Part shown: positions 21,480 to 33,530 of the stretch, one piece after another | How positions within the stretch are numbered: position 1 is the first letter of the stretch | Layout of the letters: every line of letters begins with the position of its first letter | Origin: Pomphorhynchus laevis | Lineage: Eukaryota; Acanthocephala; Palaeacanthocephala; Echinorhynchida; Pomphorhynchidae | Direction of reading: 5' to 3' | Length of the DNA: 64,000 bases | NCBI GenBank assembly: GCA_012934845.2 | Contig: WNNJ02002050.1 | Span: forward strand, 62,001-126,000 | Notes under the pieces: generated by a model | The model's database searches: none | What the model saw: the letters and a program-made list of their open reading frames with translations, nothing else | Told to the model about the DNA's origin: nothing | Made by a program: the position numbers and the translations under genes

Positions 21480-23265
21480 GCACCGCCTTTTGGCTGAACC
21501 ACTCAGGGTCTCTTACACACCTTTGAGTCCAATTGAGACGAACAATGATAGATAATCTCGAGATGAAGTGTTTGAGAAACCTTGGTCTAGCTCTCGTCAG
21601 AACACGTTTGAATCTATTAAAGTCTGATCCGGCACATCATTTAACGGTAATGGTGAACCCAAGGTATCATACTCGATATGTGAAAACTAGAAGTGGCTGA
21701 TTTTGCAAAATGTAGAAGAGTTGAGTGTTAGTCTCTTTAATTTTCTTTGTCACTAGGACGCACTAAAGACCACCACCTGCGATTTGTAGGAGTTTAGAAG
21801 AAGATTGGATGAGGATATATGGTCATTTAATCATAAAAAGAAGTGGCTGATGTCTGAGACTACATTTTTGCACCTGCGTCAAGAAAACAGGAATGTGGTA
21901 TCATTAGCGTATAACACTAGATGTTGTTCACGTTTAAAAGGTTAAACAAGATTTATTTTTACTTGGCAAATGCGTGCCGCAACAACAAAAATGCATGGCA
22001 AATGCATGATCACAACAAAAAAATCTAAATCATGTTTCGAAAATGTGGGTACGGAGACGGCATTTGAATGCAATAAAGGAGGGAGCGCGGCGGACGTCGA
22101 GAGGGAGCTGATTCCAGGCGAGTGCGGTGGCGACGAGGAAGGATCGGGGACCGTGGTTGTTAGAGTAATCGGGAACGTAGAGTAAGAGGGAATTACGGAA
22201 ACGCAGTGATAGATATGTGGGGCGAGTGACGCCTAAGAAAGGGATGTGTACGAACGATGGGGAGCCGAGAGCGATGAGACGAAAAGTTACGAGGAGAAGG
22301 CGGAGTTGTATGCCGGATGTAGATGGTGGGCCAGGAGAGTTGGGCAAGATATGCTGATGTGTGGTCGAAGCGACGAAAACGTATGAGCACTCGAACGGCG
22401 GAGTTGATGATGCGTTGTAGGGGTAGGATGATGGATTTTGGAGAATTGGCGAAAATGCTGAGGCAGTAATCGATTTTAGGAAAAAGAAGCGATGAAAGAA
22501 GAGACATGCAGGAACGGAAGTCGATAAGGGGGCGGATACGGCGGATGTCACGGAGAATTAAATTAGAGAGCGGACCTTGTCGCGGATGAAGAGTTTAAGG
22601 GAAAGGGGATCATCGAATTGGAATCCTAAGAAAGTGAGATTGTTGACTACGGAGATGCTTGATGATGCAAAAGATATACGGGGAGGAGATATGTTAGGTT
22701 GACGGAGGAGGATCCACATTATTTTAGACGTATCTAGGTTTAGAACGAGACGAAGATGGGAGAGACGTTCGAATAGAGAATAGAGACGTTTGAAAAGTAC
22801 AATGTAGGCAACAAGGTATAGGATAGGATAAAACAGAGAGCCTTGAGACACACCTGTAATAAGGTAGAATTGACGTGCATCAGGGTAGTCTTCATAGAAG
22901 AACTGCTTAATATAGAGCACAATCTCCACCGTGTTAACAATTTCGCAGGCAGCTCGAAGGACCTGAGAGAATAGATAACAAAATGAATGGAGATACGATC
23001 ATATGCTGTAGAAAAGTCAAGAAAAACCGCAACAACAAGCTAGTGATTTTTATCTTGGCAAAACCGATGCACTTCATCAATTGTTAAATGAACCAAATGA
23101 CTTTTCACAAATCCATGAAAATCTGGTGGGATCAAATTATGCCTACATATATGTGCACATATTATACGCGCAAGCGCTTTTTCGTAGATGAAGTGAGCGA
23201 AGTTTGAATAGAAACGGGCCGCAGATCTTTAGGACATGCACTATATTTTTCTTTGCTAAAAACAC
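21480..23265 (-). mobile_element. LINE-A copy A7, interrupted by LINE-B
   Basis: The left part of the RT (23265-22795, minus) shows motif 2a, HNLIPPDFHGFVKSHLVHL and VAVFLDFSTAYDRISIHFVI, up to FYLITGVSQGSLFYPILYLV. The RT resumes at 21940 and runs to 21480 (YADD region and the C-terminal part, heavily decayed). A LINE-B 3' end lies exactly between. The 123-codon frame at 22558-22929 is therefore a LINE-A/LINE-B junction artefact, not a protein. Confidence 0.75.
21945..22790 (-). mobile_element. LINE-B copy B2b, 5'-truncated insertion into LINE-A
   Basis: It starts at LVLNLDTSKIMWILLRQ (RT motif D region). Through the overlapping frames 22193-22507 and 22030-22551 it shows LLFPKIDYCLSIFANSPKS, INSAVRVLIRFRRFDHTS and LLLYVPDYSNNHGPRSFLVA. 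The 3' end has GCGGCACGC and ATTTGCCA. Frames are long, so it is fairly young. Confidence 0.8.
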
Positions 23266-24120
23266 CCTTAGGCAGATGAATGCGACAGTAGATATGTCCT
23301 TGAGAAAGGATGGTTTATCCGCAAGAACTAGAGACGAGAGGATGGATTTAAGGCGGAAACATCGTGATCGAGACTTGCTTGTGGAGATAAGGAGGTGGGC
23401 GGAGTGATATTAGTGACGATGACGCAACGATCGGGAGAAGGAAAGCGTTTCTGTAAAGGAGGACGAGTGACGTGTTTGGGTGAGATCACGATAGAAGAGC
23501 TGGCAATTGAGGATTTCGAGGTAGTTGGTTTGACGACAGGAGACATAGAGGACAATGATAGTAAAGAGGGTGGCAAGCGATGTGAGGAAAGATTATGAGT
23601 GGAATATCGTGGAGGTTGGTGGAAGTGATTTTGATTGATGGATGTAGGTTATTGAGAAACGAGACAGGAAGGACGGGACGGGGGCGTCGGAGAGTGAAGA
23701 TGACATGCGATGGGAAGTGTATATGGTGGCAGGGACGGTGGGTGGAGAAAGGACATTGGAAACGACGGGGGTAGTTTTGAGTTGACGTGTTGAATGTTGA
23801 TATGTGCTGCTTATTGGAGAGGTTGCGAATTAGTTTGTTGGCACAAAAACCACATAGGAAGTCTTCTTTAGACTTATTGTTGTCGCAGGCGATTGTTGTC
23901 CAGACGCTGCAGTGGTGTGTCGGGCACTGTACTTGCAGTTGTGTATAGTTGGTGTCGGTCGTAGCTGTTTTCTTACGTCTTCTCATTAACGTCCTTGTGT
24001 GTTGAAGCTGTTATATTTGCTACTGCAACTGATCGGCAAGCGCAGCGCGACGATCTATCTGAACTTATCGAGCGATTAAGCTAAATCCGCAAGCGTAGCG
24101 AGCGGAACTCACAGTAAAAA
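23265..24120 (-). mobile_element. LINE-B copy B2a, 5' UTR and ORF1 N-terminus
   Basis: Frame 23486-23986 starts MRRRKKTATTDTNYTQLQVQ and contains a PHD/zinc-like finger: CPTHHC, then W, C, and LCGFC. Such fingers are known in ORF1 of CR1-like LINEs. Frame 23328-23576 continues with QKRFPSPDRCVIVTNI, matching the ORF1 of copy B3. It breaks off at 23265 where LINE-A copy A7 starts. Confidence 0.75.
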
Positions 24121-24174
24121 TTTGGAATGCTAGTAGTTATAATAAATAAAGTTTAAAATAGTGCTAAATCAGAC

Positions 24175-25255
24175 AGTGTGGCTAATAGCATTTCGATGGA
24201 GACCTTCTTTCTCTGACTGTCTGTCATAAGCTGATAGACCCGAGCGGAGAGTGACGCTTTGGTTTTGGAAGTACTCGGAAGTGGCCTCAGGAATTAAGGA
24301 TATCTGTAAGAGATAAGTCCCTACTCCTGAAGTCACCCCAAGGTGGAATTAGCTGGGGAGATTTAATGCTTCCATAATTATTATAAGATAGTAACTCCTT
24401 CAAAACTTTGTCAAGGCCTATGCTACCAATCCAACCCGATACTCTCTCCTTCCAGATAACAAACTTCTCCTTCTTGGAGAAGTTTGCCAGCTGGAAGAGT
24501 TAATGGACCGATGCTTGCCAACTTATATTAAACTAAAGTATATATTTAGAGCTCAAGTATTTTTTCGAAAGGCCTTGTTGGAATAAAAACAGATATTGGG
24601 GAGGTGTAGCATTTTTGCTATGACCTGAGTTTTGTCGGAATGGGATTGAATATGCGACCTTTATAGGTAGTCGAAAGGATCGCGGTAGTTTGTGATAAGA
24701 GGTAAAAATTAAATAAGGTCAGACTCGAATTTTCTACAACAGAAGGGAGTCTGATAACTGCCTGGAAGACGGCCACTCTGATTGGATCAAAATGGAACCG
24801 ACTCCTCAGCAACATATCTTCCTCTAACTGCCAACAAAGTAGGTTGTGCGAGGTGGACAACTGTTAGCGCGGCTGCTCAATACAGAAGGGATTTAACAAC
24901 TACTTCAATGTATTGGTAGTTTGTCAATAAAGGAATTTGTTTTTGTACAATGAAAGGTGGGGGACGGTGGTTTATGAATAAGAAATTCGTTCCTGGTTCT
25001 GCGGAGTTCTGCATTAATCCAACGACCAGTTCTGTCGATGAAGTCACCTAGTAGCATTTCATAGCCGCTACCCAAAATACGATCCAGGAGGTCACGTTTC
25101 TTGTAAATATCTCCCGGCCTAATATAGATATTGTCTATGCTGATACGTTTACCGTTCTTCCATAGTCTTATCGCTAAACAAGACAGTGTTGGACAAGAAA
25201 CAAGACATGGCTGGACAAGAATAGTTCAGTATTAGGGAAGTTTTTAAATGGCTCT
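24175..25255 (-). mobile_element. LINE-A copy A3b, endonuclease to RT start
   Basis: Minus-strand endonuclease (LGDFIDRTG-type block near 25040) and frame 24618-24860 (EEDMLLRSRFHFDPIRVAVF, TTYKGRIFNPIPTKL). It continues decayed to the CQLMTDS-like start of RT at about 24180. Truncated at both ends. Confidence 0.7.
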
Positions 25256-25264
25256 TAATTTAGG

Positions 25265-28200
25265 TTAAAAATCTAACCTCTTTTAATTTTTCTTTGTTGC
25301 AGAAGCGCTATGAAAAACGACAACCTGTGAATTAGAGAAGTTTGAAATAAAATTGGACAGGCTAACTGGTATTTTAATCTTAAAAATAATAGGCTGATGT
25401 CCGAGACTAAGTCTTTGCACCTGCGTCCAGAGAACAGAGCTGTGGTATCATCAGCGTATACCACTAGATGTTGATCACGTTTAAAATTCTTGAATAGTAC
25501 TATTAAGGCAGCAAAATATAAGATAGGAGAAAGTAGGGATCGTAGAGGCACCCCCGTAATAGGGTAGAACTCACGCGCATTATAGTCGTCTTCATAAAAG
25601 AATCGCTTGGTGTACAGCAGTATCTCCAATATTTTAACAATTCTCGCAGGACCCAAAGGACCTGAGATATAAGATAACAAAGGGAAGTGAGATGCGGTCA
25701 AATGCAGCAGATAAGTCAAGGAAAACAGCCACAGCAAGTTGATGACTATTCTCCTGACAAAACTGATGCGCTTCATCAACAGCTGAATTTACCGAGCGAC
25801 CTTTGACGAATCCATTGAAACCTGGTGGGATTAAATTTCGTCTACTCAGATGATCGCGGATTTTACGGGAAAGCGCTTTATCGTAAATCGACACAAGGGA
25901 ATTTTGAATCGAAATGGGAGGCAGGTCTTTAGGACAAGATACCGGAATTTTCTTTGGAATAAAAACACGTCTACTAATGTTGATGCCGGCCACATCGGAA
26001 GGGGCGGCTAATAGCATTGTGACAGCCACTTCTCTTCTTTGTTCGGTTGTCAAAAGCTGACATACACGAGAAGAGAGTGGAGCGACGGATTTGGAGGTGC
26101 CCGGAAGCGGCTCCAAAGAGTTCAGAATATCTGAGACAGATAAATCTCTACTCCTAAAGTCTCCCCAAGGCGAGATTGGTTAAGGTGATTGAATCTACAT
26201 CACTATGTAGGGATAGTGACTCCTCCAAAACATCATCAAGGCATATTTTACCGATCGACACCCAAGGCTCTATCCTTCCAACAGACAAACTTCTCCTTCT
26301 CGAATATCTTCCAGAAGGAAGACTGGGCTAGGTTAAGGGAAGCAATGCTTACCCTATCCTTACCCAGTTGGAACCTATACCCAGAGTTCCAATACTCTAT
26401 CGAGAGAGCTTGTCTGACAGAAGCAGAGAGGTAGGGAAGACGGAGCATGTATGCTTATGTCTTGATTTTTGTCGGAGTGGGACTGTAAATACGACCTTCA
26501 TAAGTTGTCGAAAGCATCGTGGTAGCTTGCGAAGAGAGGTAGTGATTAAATTTAATTAGACTCTCATTACCAATTCGCGGGCAGCGTTGGATAGCTTCCT
26601 GAAAGAAAGCCACTCTGATAGGATCAAAGTGGAATCTCATTCGAAGCAACGTATCCTCTTATATCCACCAACGAATCAAGTCATGATATGTGGACAGATG
26701 TTGTCGCGACTGCTCCATACAGTGAGGTTTCAGCAACCACCTCTCGTGTAGCAGTAATAAGTCGATAAGTGAATTCGTTGACGTGCAATTAAAGGTAGGG
26801 GATAGTGGTTTATGAATAATATAACCGTTCTTGGCTCTGCGAAGTGCTGCATTAATCCAACGACCAGTTATGTTGTTGAAGTCACCAAGTACCATGTCAT
26901 AACCGCTATCTATATTCCTATCCAGGAGTTTATGGTTCTTGTGAATCTCACCTGGACGGATGTAGACATTTGCTAGACTGAGGCGTTTACCGTTCTTGCA
27001 GTGTGATATAACTAAACAGGACAAGGCTGGACAAGAATAGTCGAGTAGAATGGATGTTCTTAAGAAGCATTTAACTAAGGTCAAGAGTTCTTGAGATGAA
27101 GAGGAGTGAGGAGGGGTTATATACGGAGTATAGTGGGAACAAATGTGCTTTGGAATGAATCGAGTAATGTCCTGGGGAGACGGATAGGCCGCGTCTCCTA
27201 AAGGACTATAACATCTGCATCTCTACCAGATAGAAGTCTAAGGGCAGAAGCTCCTCCCGAATACCACTGAAGGATATTCAGTGAAAAACGCTCACGAGAA
27301 CTCTGCATTGTGTTAGGTCAGCTGGGTGTGATTGTCTAATCCCTAGACGAAGCTAGGGGCAGAAAGGTTGCCCTCTCTGATACTAAGTCTGTCCAGAGTG
27401 GGCACTTTCCCACGGGCAATGTCTTCATTTTCCGTGTTGGAGGCTTTTCCGGACTTGGACTTGAGTAGTTTGCCAACCTTCAATAGAGGCACGGTGTGGG
27501 CCGAAGCCCCCGTTTCTTTGATTCTGGAATTGTTGCAGGAGGAAACGTAGGACTTAAATATAACAGAGCAAAATGACTTGTGAGGAGCTGCTGCATTTGT
27601 CTCAATATAGGTTGTTTTTGAGCGCCGAGAAGATGTATGATGTCCTTGTCTGACATTCTACCGCTGGTATCCGCATAGCTGTCAGGAGTTTTTATTGTTG
27701 GTGAAGCACAGAATTTAAGCCGATCGACCTTAAAAGCCTCACATCTCCTAGATCAGGAGGGATGCGGACCGTTAGAGTTTACACACCGCGGGTACAGGAA
27801 CACTGACCCCCATGTCTATACATTCTTTGGAATAGCAATATCCACAAATCTTCTCTTTCTTGCACATTAAGGCACAGTGCCCCCATCCATGACAGAGATT
27901 GCAGTGGGGGAACGTCATGTCATCGATAGAGAGAAGAATAAATTTTAAATTACAACCCATGAATGGGTTACAGGATGTTTTAGACAATATCTCGGCAATG
28001 TCGGTGGCGCCGAGACAAAACCAATAGGAATAGATTGCCCATTTTTCCCCTTAACGGGGCGAAAATTAGATACTTTAAACAGTAATTAAAGAGTGTTAAT
28101 GTCTATTTGCTTTAGGTGAGGAGGAAGATTAATTATTTTCAATTAAGCCATGATGGGCCTAAACGTTAGCCTACCAAGCTTGGAGAGATTTTTATCGAAG

Positions 28201-28560
28201 AATTCTTTGTATGCATTTGCCAACTCAGAGGTGGCAAATAAAAATTTGATCTCCGTTTCGTAATACCTAACCGAGTTAAACAGTATTCTGTTACGTAAAT
28301 GTTCTGCAAAACTACGCAAGAAAATATTGTATAATTTGTGCCTTTCTATAGGCTCTGAGAGTTTTATAATTATGAGATTTATCAGCTTAGGTATGGAGGG
28401 AAGTACCCCCTTGCCATCATAATCATTGGATAACAAAACACTCATTTTTGGTGTAGATACAGTCAACATTCTCTTAGAATTACCTTAATTTTGATCCATT
28501 TTTCGATGAATGTTGATTTCTGTATCGTTTGAAGCTCCGCACTTGTTCGTTCGTTGTAAC
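25265..28560 (-). mobile_element. LINE-A copy A3a, ORF1 to RT
   Basis: ORF1 block 28143-28469. Zinc-knuckle remnant 27772-27987 (FPHCNLCHGWGHCALMCKKE). Endonuclease in frames 26659-27084 and 26455-26649 (SLANVYIRPGEIHKNHKLLD, MVLGDFNNITGRW). RT in frames 25634-26116 and 25273-25779 (VAVFLDLSAAFDRISLPFVI, VVYADDTTALFSGRRC). It ends inside RT, where A3b begins in the same orientation. Its 5' end faces that of copy A4. Confidence 0.8.
28143..28469 (-). pseudogene. LINE-A ORF1 fragment (copy A3a)
   Basis: 108 codons matching the shared ORF1 block: VLPSIPKLINLIIIKLSEP, ERHKLYNIFLRSFAEHLRNR, ILFNSVRYYETEIKFLFATS. Upstream (28470-28560) the GTGCGGAGCTTCAAA string matches the DNA before ORF1 in copy A1. 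No catalytic function; the protein would bind element RNA. Confidence 0.7.
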
Positions 28561-28699
28561 ATTTTTAATTAAAACTGGTAAAAATGGGGTGATTAAGACA
28601 CTGTTATAAAGCTAGAAAAACTGATATTACCTATTGAAATTCATGATATTGTCTAATAACTGTCTTGTATTACGTAGTTAATCTAAAATGATCCCAGAA

Positions 28700-31545
28700 G
28701 AACAGCTTATGGAATATTGCCTCATTGGGAAATGAAGATAATGTCGGTGGGCAAATGTCTTTTCCGAGATGGACTGAGAGTGCGAAAGAGAAACTTATCT
28801 CCTGGTTCGTGCTAGGAGAAGGCATCTCATTCCAGCTAACTTAACACAATGCAAAATATTCGAGCCCTTTTCACTGAATATCCTGCAGTGGAATTCGGAA
28901 GGTGCTTCCGCCCTTAGATTTCTATCTAGTAGAGATGCAGATGTTATAGTCCTACAGAAGACGCAGTCTATCCGTTTCCCCTATGACATTACTCGATTTA
29001 TCCCTAAGCACATCTACACCAACTATACTTTGTACATAACCCCACCTCACTCCTCTTCATCTCAAGGTCTTATAGCCCAAGTTAAATGATCCTTAAGATC
29101 GTCCGTCTTTTTAAACTATTCATGTTCAGCCCTGTCTTGTTTGTCTTTAACATTTTGTAACAACGGTAAACGTATCAGTATTTCCAATATCTACATCCGT
29201 CTAGGGAAGATTCACAAGAACCGTGACCTCCTAGATCGTATTTTGCGTTGGCTATGACATGTTACTCGGTGACTTCAACGACAGAACTGGTCGTTGGCTT
29301 AATTCAGCACTCCGCAGAGCAAAGAAACTACCATATTATTCACAAACTACCGTGCCCCACCTTTCATTGCTCAAAAACTAATTCTCCCCTCGACATTTTA
29401 CAGCTTCATAAGATGTGGTTGTTGAAACCCATCGGTACTGAGCAGTCGCGCCAAAAACAGAACACCGCTCATGACCTAATTCGTTAACGTCTAGATGAAG
29501 ATACGTTGCTTAAAAGGAGGTTTCACTTTGATCCCATTAGAGTGACTTTCTTTCAGGCAGCCATTCAACTCTTCCACATAATTAGAATTGAGAATTTGAC
29601 CTACCTCTCAATAATTTAATTTAATTATTTTAATTTAATAATTTAATTCCTACATCTCATTGTACGCTACTGCGATCCTTTCGACTACCTACAAAGGTCG
29701 AATTTACAATCCCACTCCAACAAAACTCAAGGTCCTGGCTAAAATGCTATACCTTCCCAATCTCTCTGTTTCCGCCAGACAGGCCCTCTCGAATGAATAC
29801 TGGAGTTCTAGATATTAAGTTCCAGCTGAGCAGGGAAAAGCGAGCCTTGCTCATCTTAACCCTTCATAGACTTCATTTTGGACGATATTTAAGAAAGAGA
29901 AGTTTGTCTGTTGGAGGGACAAGGCTGTGGGTTGGATTGGGAGCATTGGCTGGCCTTGACAGAGTTTTGGAAGAATCACTATCCCTACACAACTATGGAG
30001 CCCCTCAATCTCCCCACCCAATCCCGTCTCGGGGTGACTTAAGAAGCAGGGACTTATATGTTACAGATTTCTTTAACTCCTAGGGTTCACTTCAGGGCAC
30101 CTCCAAATCCATCGCTCCACTATTTTCTCGGGTTTGTCAGTTTCTGACAATCGATCAATGAAGAGAAGTGGCGTCACAATGCTTTTAGCCTCACTATCCA
30201 ATGTAGCCGGCATCAATATTAGTCGTAGAATTTTTTTACCAAAAGTAATCCGGTCTTATGTCCTAAAGACCTGCGGCCCATTTCGATTCAAAACTCCCTC
30301 ATCTCCATCTACTAGAAAGCGCCTTTGCGTAGAATCCGCGATCATCTGAGTAGGCGTAACTTGATCCCACCTAGTTTTCATGGGTTTGTCAATGGGCGTC
30401 TAGTCCATTCAGCAATAGGTAAAGTGCATAAGTTTTGTCGAGGAAATTTAATCCCACCAAGTTTCCATGGGTTTGTCAAAGGTCGCTCGGTCAATTCAGC
30501 TGTAGGTGAAGTGTATCAGTTCTGTCAGGAGAATAGTCATCAACTTGCTGTGGCTGTTTTCCTTGACTTATCTGCTGCATTTGATCGCATCTCAATTCCC
30601 TTTGTTATCTTATCTCTCAGGTCCTTTGGGTCCTGCGAGAATTGTTAAAATGTTGGAGATACTGCTGTACACCAAGCAATTCTTTTATGAAGACGACTCT
30701 GATGCGCGTGAGTTCTACCCTATTACGGGGGTGCCTCCACGATCCCCACTTTCTCCTATTTTATATCTTGCTGCCTCCTTAGTACTATTCAAGAATTTTA
30801 AACGTGATCAACATCTAGTGGTATACGCTGATGATACCACAGCTCTGTTCTCTAGACGCAGGTGCAAATACGTAGTCTCGGACATCAGCCTATTCTTTTT
30901 AAGATTAAAAGACCAGTTAACCTGTCCAATCTTATTCCTAACTTCTCTAAATTACAGGTTTTGTTTTTCATGGCGCTTCTGCAACAAAGAAAAATTAAAA
31001 GAGACTAGCACTCTCAGCTCTATCTTCCATATTGACTAATCAACCACCTCACCTTCACAAGTCTAGTAAAATACCTGGAGTTCACTGTTACGGTGAACTG
31101 GTCGGCGAAAGCTTATTTGGATAGACTCAAACGTATCCTGAAGAAAGCTAGTTTGGGTCTGAAACGGGCTCAGCATTTGTCATTGAATGTGAAAGCTCAA
31201 GTGCGCCTCTGGGATACTTGGGCTATTTCGTGATTAGTATTCTTTTCTAGAGGAGTCCCGAAATTACCTATGCTCGGCAATCATCTCGCGATTACCGAGC
31301 ATAGTCTGCCTCGCTTGGACTCTTCAGGGGGACGAAAGACCCCGGTTGGTTCAGTCGGAGAGCAGCGTGTTGGATCGGCTGGAGGGCTAAGATCCTGCTT
31401 GACCTGAGGTCGTAACAAATTTAAAGAAGAGAATGAATCTTTGACGGCGGTCTGTTTTTAATTTTTTTCTTTTCTACTTGTTTGTTTTTAAATTATTTCT
31501 TATCAGTTGTTATTTATTAAAATAACCTTTATTTATTATAAAATG
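28700..31545 (+). mobile_element. LINE-A copy A4, endonuclease to 3' end
   Basis: The ORF1/ORF2 junction starts at 28720, endonuclease follows at 28860-29490, and RT is in frames 30134-30349, 30325-30648 and 30506-31039 (FYPITGVPPRSPLSPILYLA, VVYADDTTALFSRRRC). The RT C-terminal region reaches 31400, with a 3' tail near 31525. A ~100-bp piece around GFVNGRLVHSA and GFVKGRSVNSA (30360-30500) is duplicated in tandem. Many frame breaks. Confidence 0.8.
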
Positions 31546-32214
31546 ATCTGATAGAATAAAGATTCTGTACAAATTAAAAAACTGCTAATCGAAAAAGGTA
31601 AAATGGAATGAACGACAAATTGAAAGATACATTTTTGAAAATAGATTTAGAGCAGGCCATTTACTCTGTGAAATTTATGGATGTTATACTGATCTATGCT
31701 TCAATCCTAAACATGTATGCAAACTATTGTACGATTATTGTCACGAACTAGTTGCAACACGATCTAAATACTAACATTATCCCGCGTCGACGTTAGTATT
31801 TAGTGGAACCGGGGCGTCGGCACTGAGCACTTACACTTTAACATGCTGTAATATTTAAATGGTTTAAAAGGAATCCAACTAGTCGTTGAACAATTGCACG
31901 AAACTTTCCTGTGAATCTATAGACCCCTTACCGATCTGACACTTTTCGAAATAGATTTCCAGATCAGGTCAATAATCTGTGAAATGTAAGGATTTTATAC
32001 TGCTATATGCTTTAATCCTGAGCATGTGTCTGCAAACTAGTGTACGAATATTGTCACGAGCCAGTTGCAACACAATGTAACCACCAATCAGATAACTGAG
32101 TATGTGTATTTTAAATATAAATAAATATTAATAATACATAATTATATAAGATTTTTTACAAATTTATATTTATATCAAGTTAAAATTTAAAATAAAAGTC
32201 AATTTTATGAATTG

Positions 32215-32400
32215 ACTAACAATAAACAGATGATGTATCAGAATAAGGATTAGATGTCATCATGAACTGCTATTTTATCAGGTTTTGACCCCTTATTCCT
32301 CGGGGTCAAATACGCCCAAATGACATATTTCCTCGTAAGAAATTTGATTATTAAGTGTACCTTATTCTAATTCAAAACATTGTTTATTATCCATAAAAAG
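32215..32400. repeat. Dispersed repeat G, copy 1
   Basis: Matches 35335-35530 in the same orientation and 63528-63635 in reverse. Shared strings are GTATCAGAATAAGG, TTAGATGTCATCA, GAACTGCTA and TTATCAG, then a conserved TTTCGACC-like block and CAAATACGC. Non-coding. Confidence 0.65.
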
Positions 32401-32994
32401 TTTTCTCTTAATAATTTAAATAAATTTTGAATATTACCTTGTTGCTTTTTTGATTTTGTAAAATTATAAAAGAAAAAATCATTAAACAATTATTGAAAAT
32501 CAACGTTGAAAATTAACAGAACAATAGTCGTATCAAGAATACATAGTTTCAGTATTTCTGATAGAGGTTATATTACCGGAAACACAAAGTCCACAGGTCA
32601 ATAGCATATTCCTTCACCGAAGTTAGTACTTAGTGGATCTTCAAGGCGCAGGCACTGAGCACTAAGGTTTCAACATGATGTAATACTTTAATGGTCTATA
32701 ATGAATCCAGCTAGGCGTTAAAAAATTGTAAGAAACTTTGCGAATTTGTAAATTCCTTATTGGTCTGGCACTTATCGAAATAGATTTCCAGAGGAGGTTA
32801 TTAATTTATGAAATGTAAGAATGTTATACTGCTTTATACTTTAATCCTAAGCATGTGTCTGCAAACTAGTATACGAATGTCGTTACGAGCCAATTGCAAC
32901 AGTATCTAAACACAAACATAATCCTGCGCTACCGATAGTATTCAGCGGATCTTCAGGGCGCAGGCACTGAGCACTAACGTTTCAACATATCACG

Positions 32995-33530
32995 CACAAA
33001 CTAAAGTGGGTATTGATATTCTATCTTTTGATTTCAGCAAAGCCTTCGATCGAATAACTTATCTTGTTCTCTTTAATCAGCTGGAACATTATGGTATCAA
33101 TTGAATCCCTCTTAGATGGATTTGTTTATTTGTACAAAATCGCCAGACTGTTGTTTCAGTCAATAAAGCCATTGTCAAGTCAATACATTTTCACCGTAAT
33201 GTCTCTCAAGGTTCCGTGCTCAATTTTCTCCTCCTTATTAATTATATCAACGAGCTTGCAAGCGTTGCATTAATTTGTATTAAGTTCACCATCCAATATT
33301 ACTTCAAAAAAACATCGACAATATTCTAGATTGGTGTGAACAATGAGAGCTAGTTTTCAATCATGAAAAGTCAAACATATGCATATTAGACCACCAATCT
33401 TTATATCGTCATATAATATGAATGACGATGTGATCTAGACCGTCTCCGAATTTCAAGATCTCGGAGTGATTGGAAATAAAAATCTACGGCAAAAGTACAT
33501 ATCCTTCTTCATATCCATTTTTAATTCTCC
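32995..33530 (+). mobile_element. LINE RT remnant (family E, copy 1)
   Basis: RT palm: DILSFDFSKAFDRITYLVLF (motif A), VSQGSVLNFLLL and INYINELASVA (motif B), and later VSEFQDLGVIGNKNL. The last motif also occurs in the minus-strand remnant at 46740-47345, so both are one family. Broken in several places. Confidence 0.65.

Noticed and set aside
22558-22929. Chimeric RT protein joining two LINE families
   Set aside because: Explained by insertion of a LINE-B 3' end into LINE-A; not an evolved protein.
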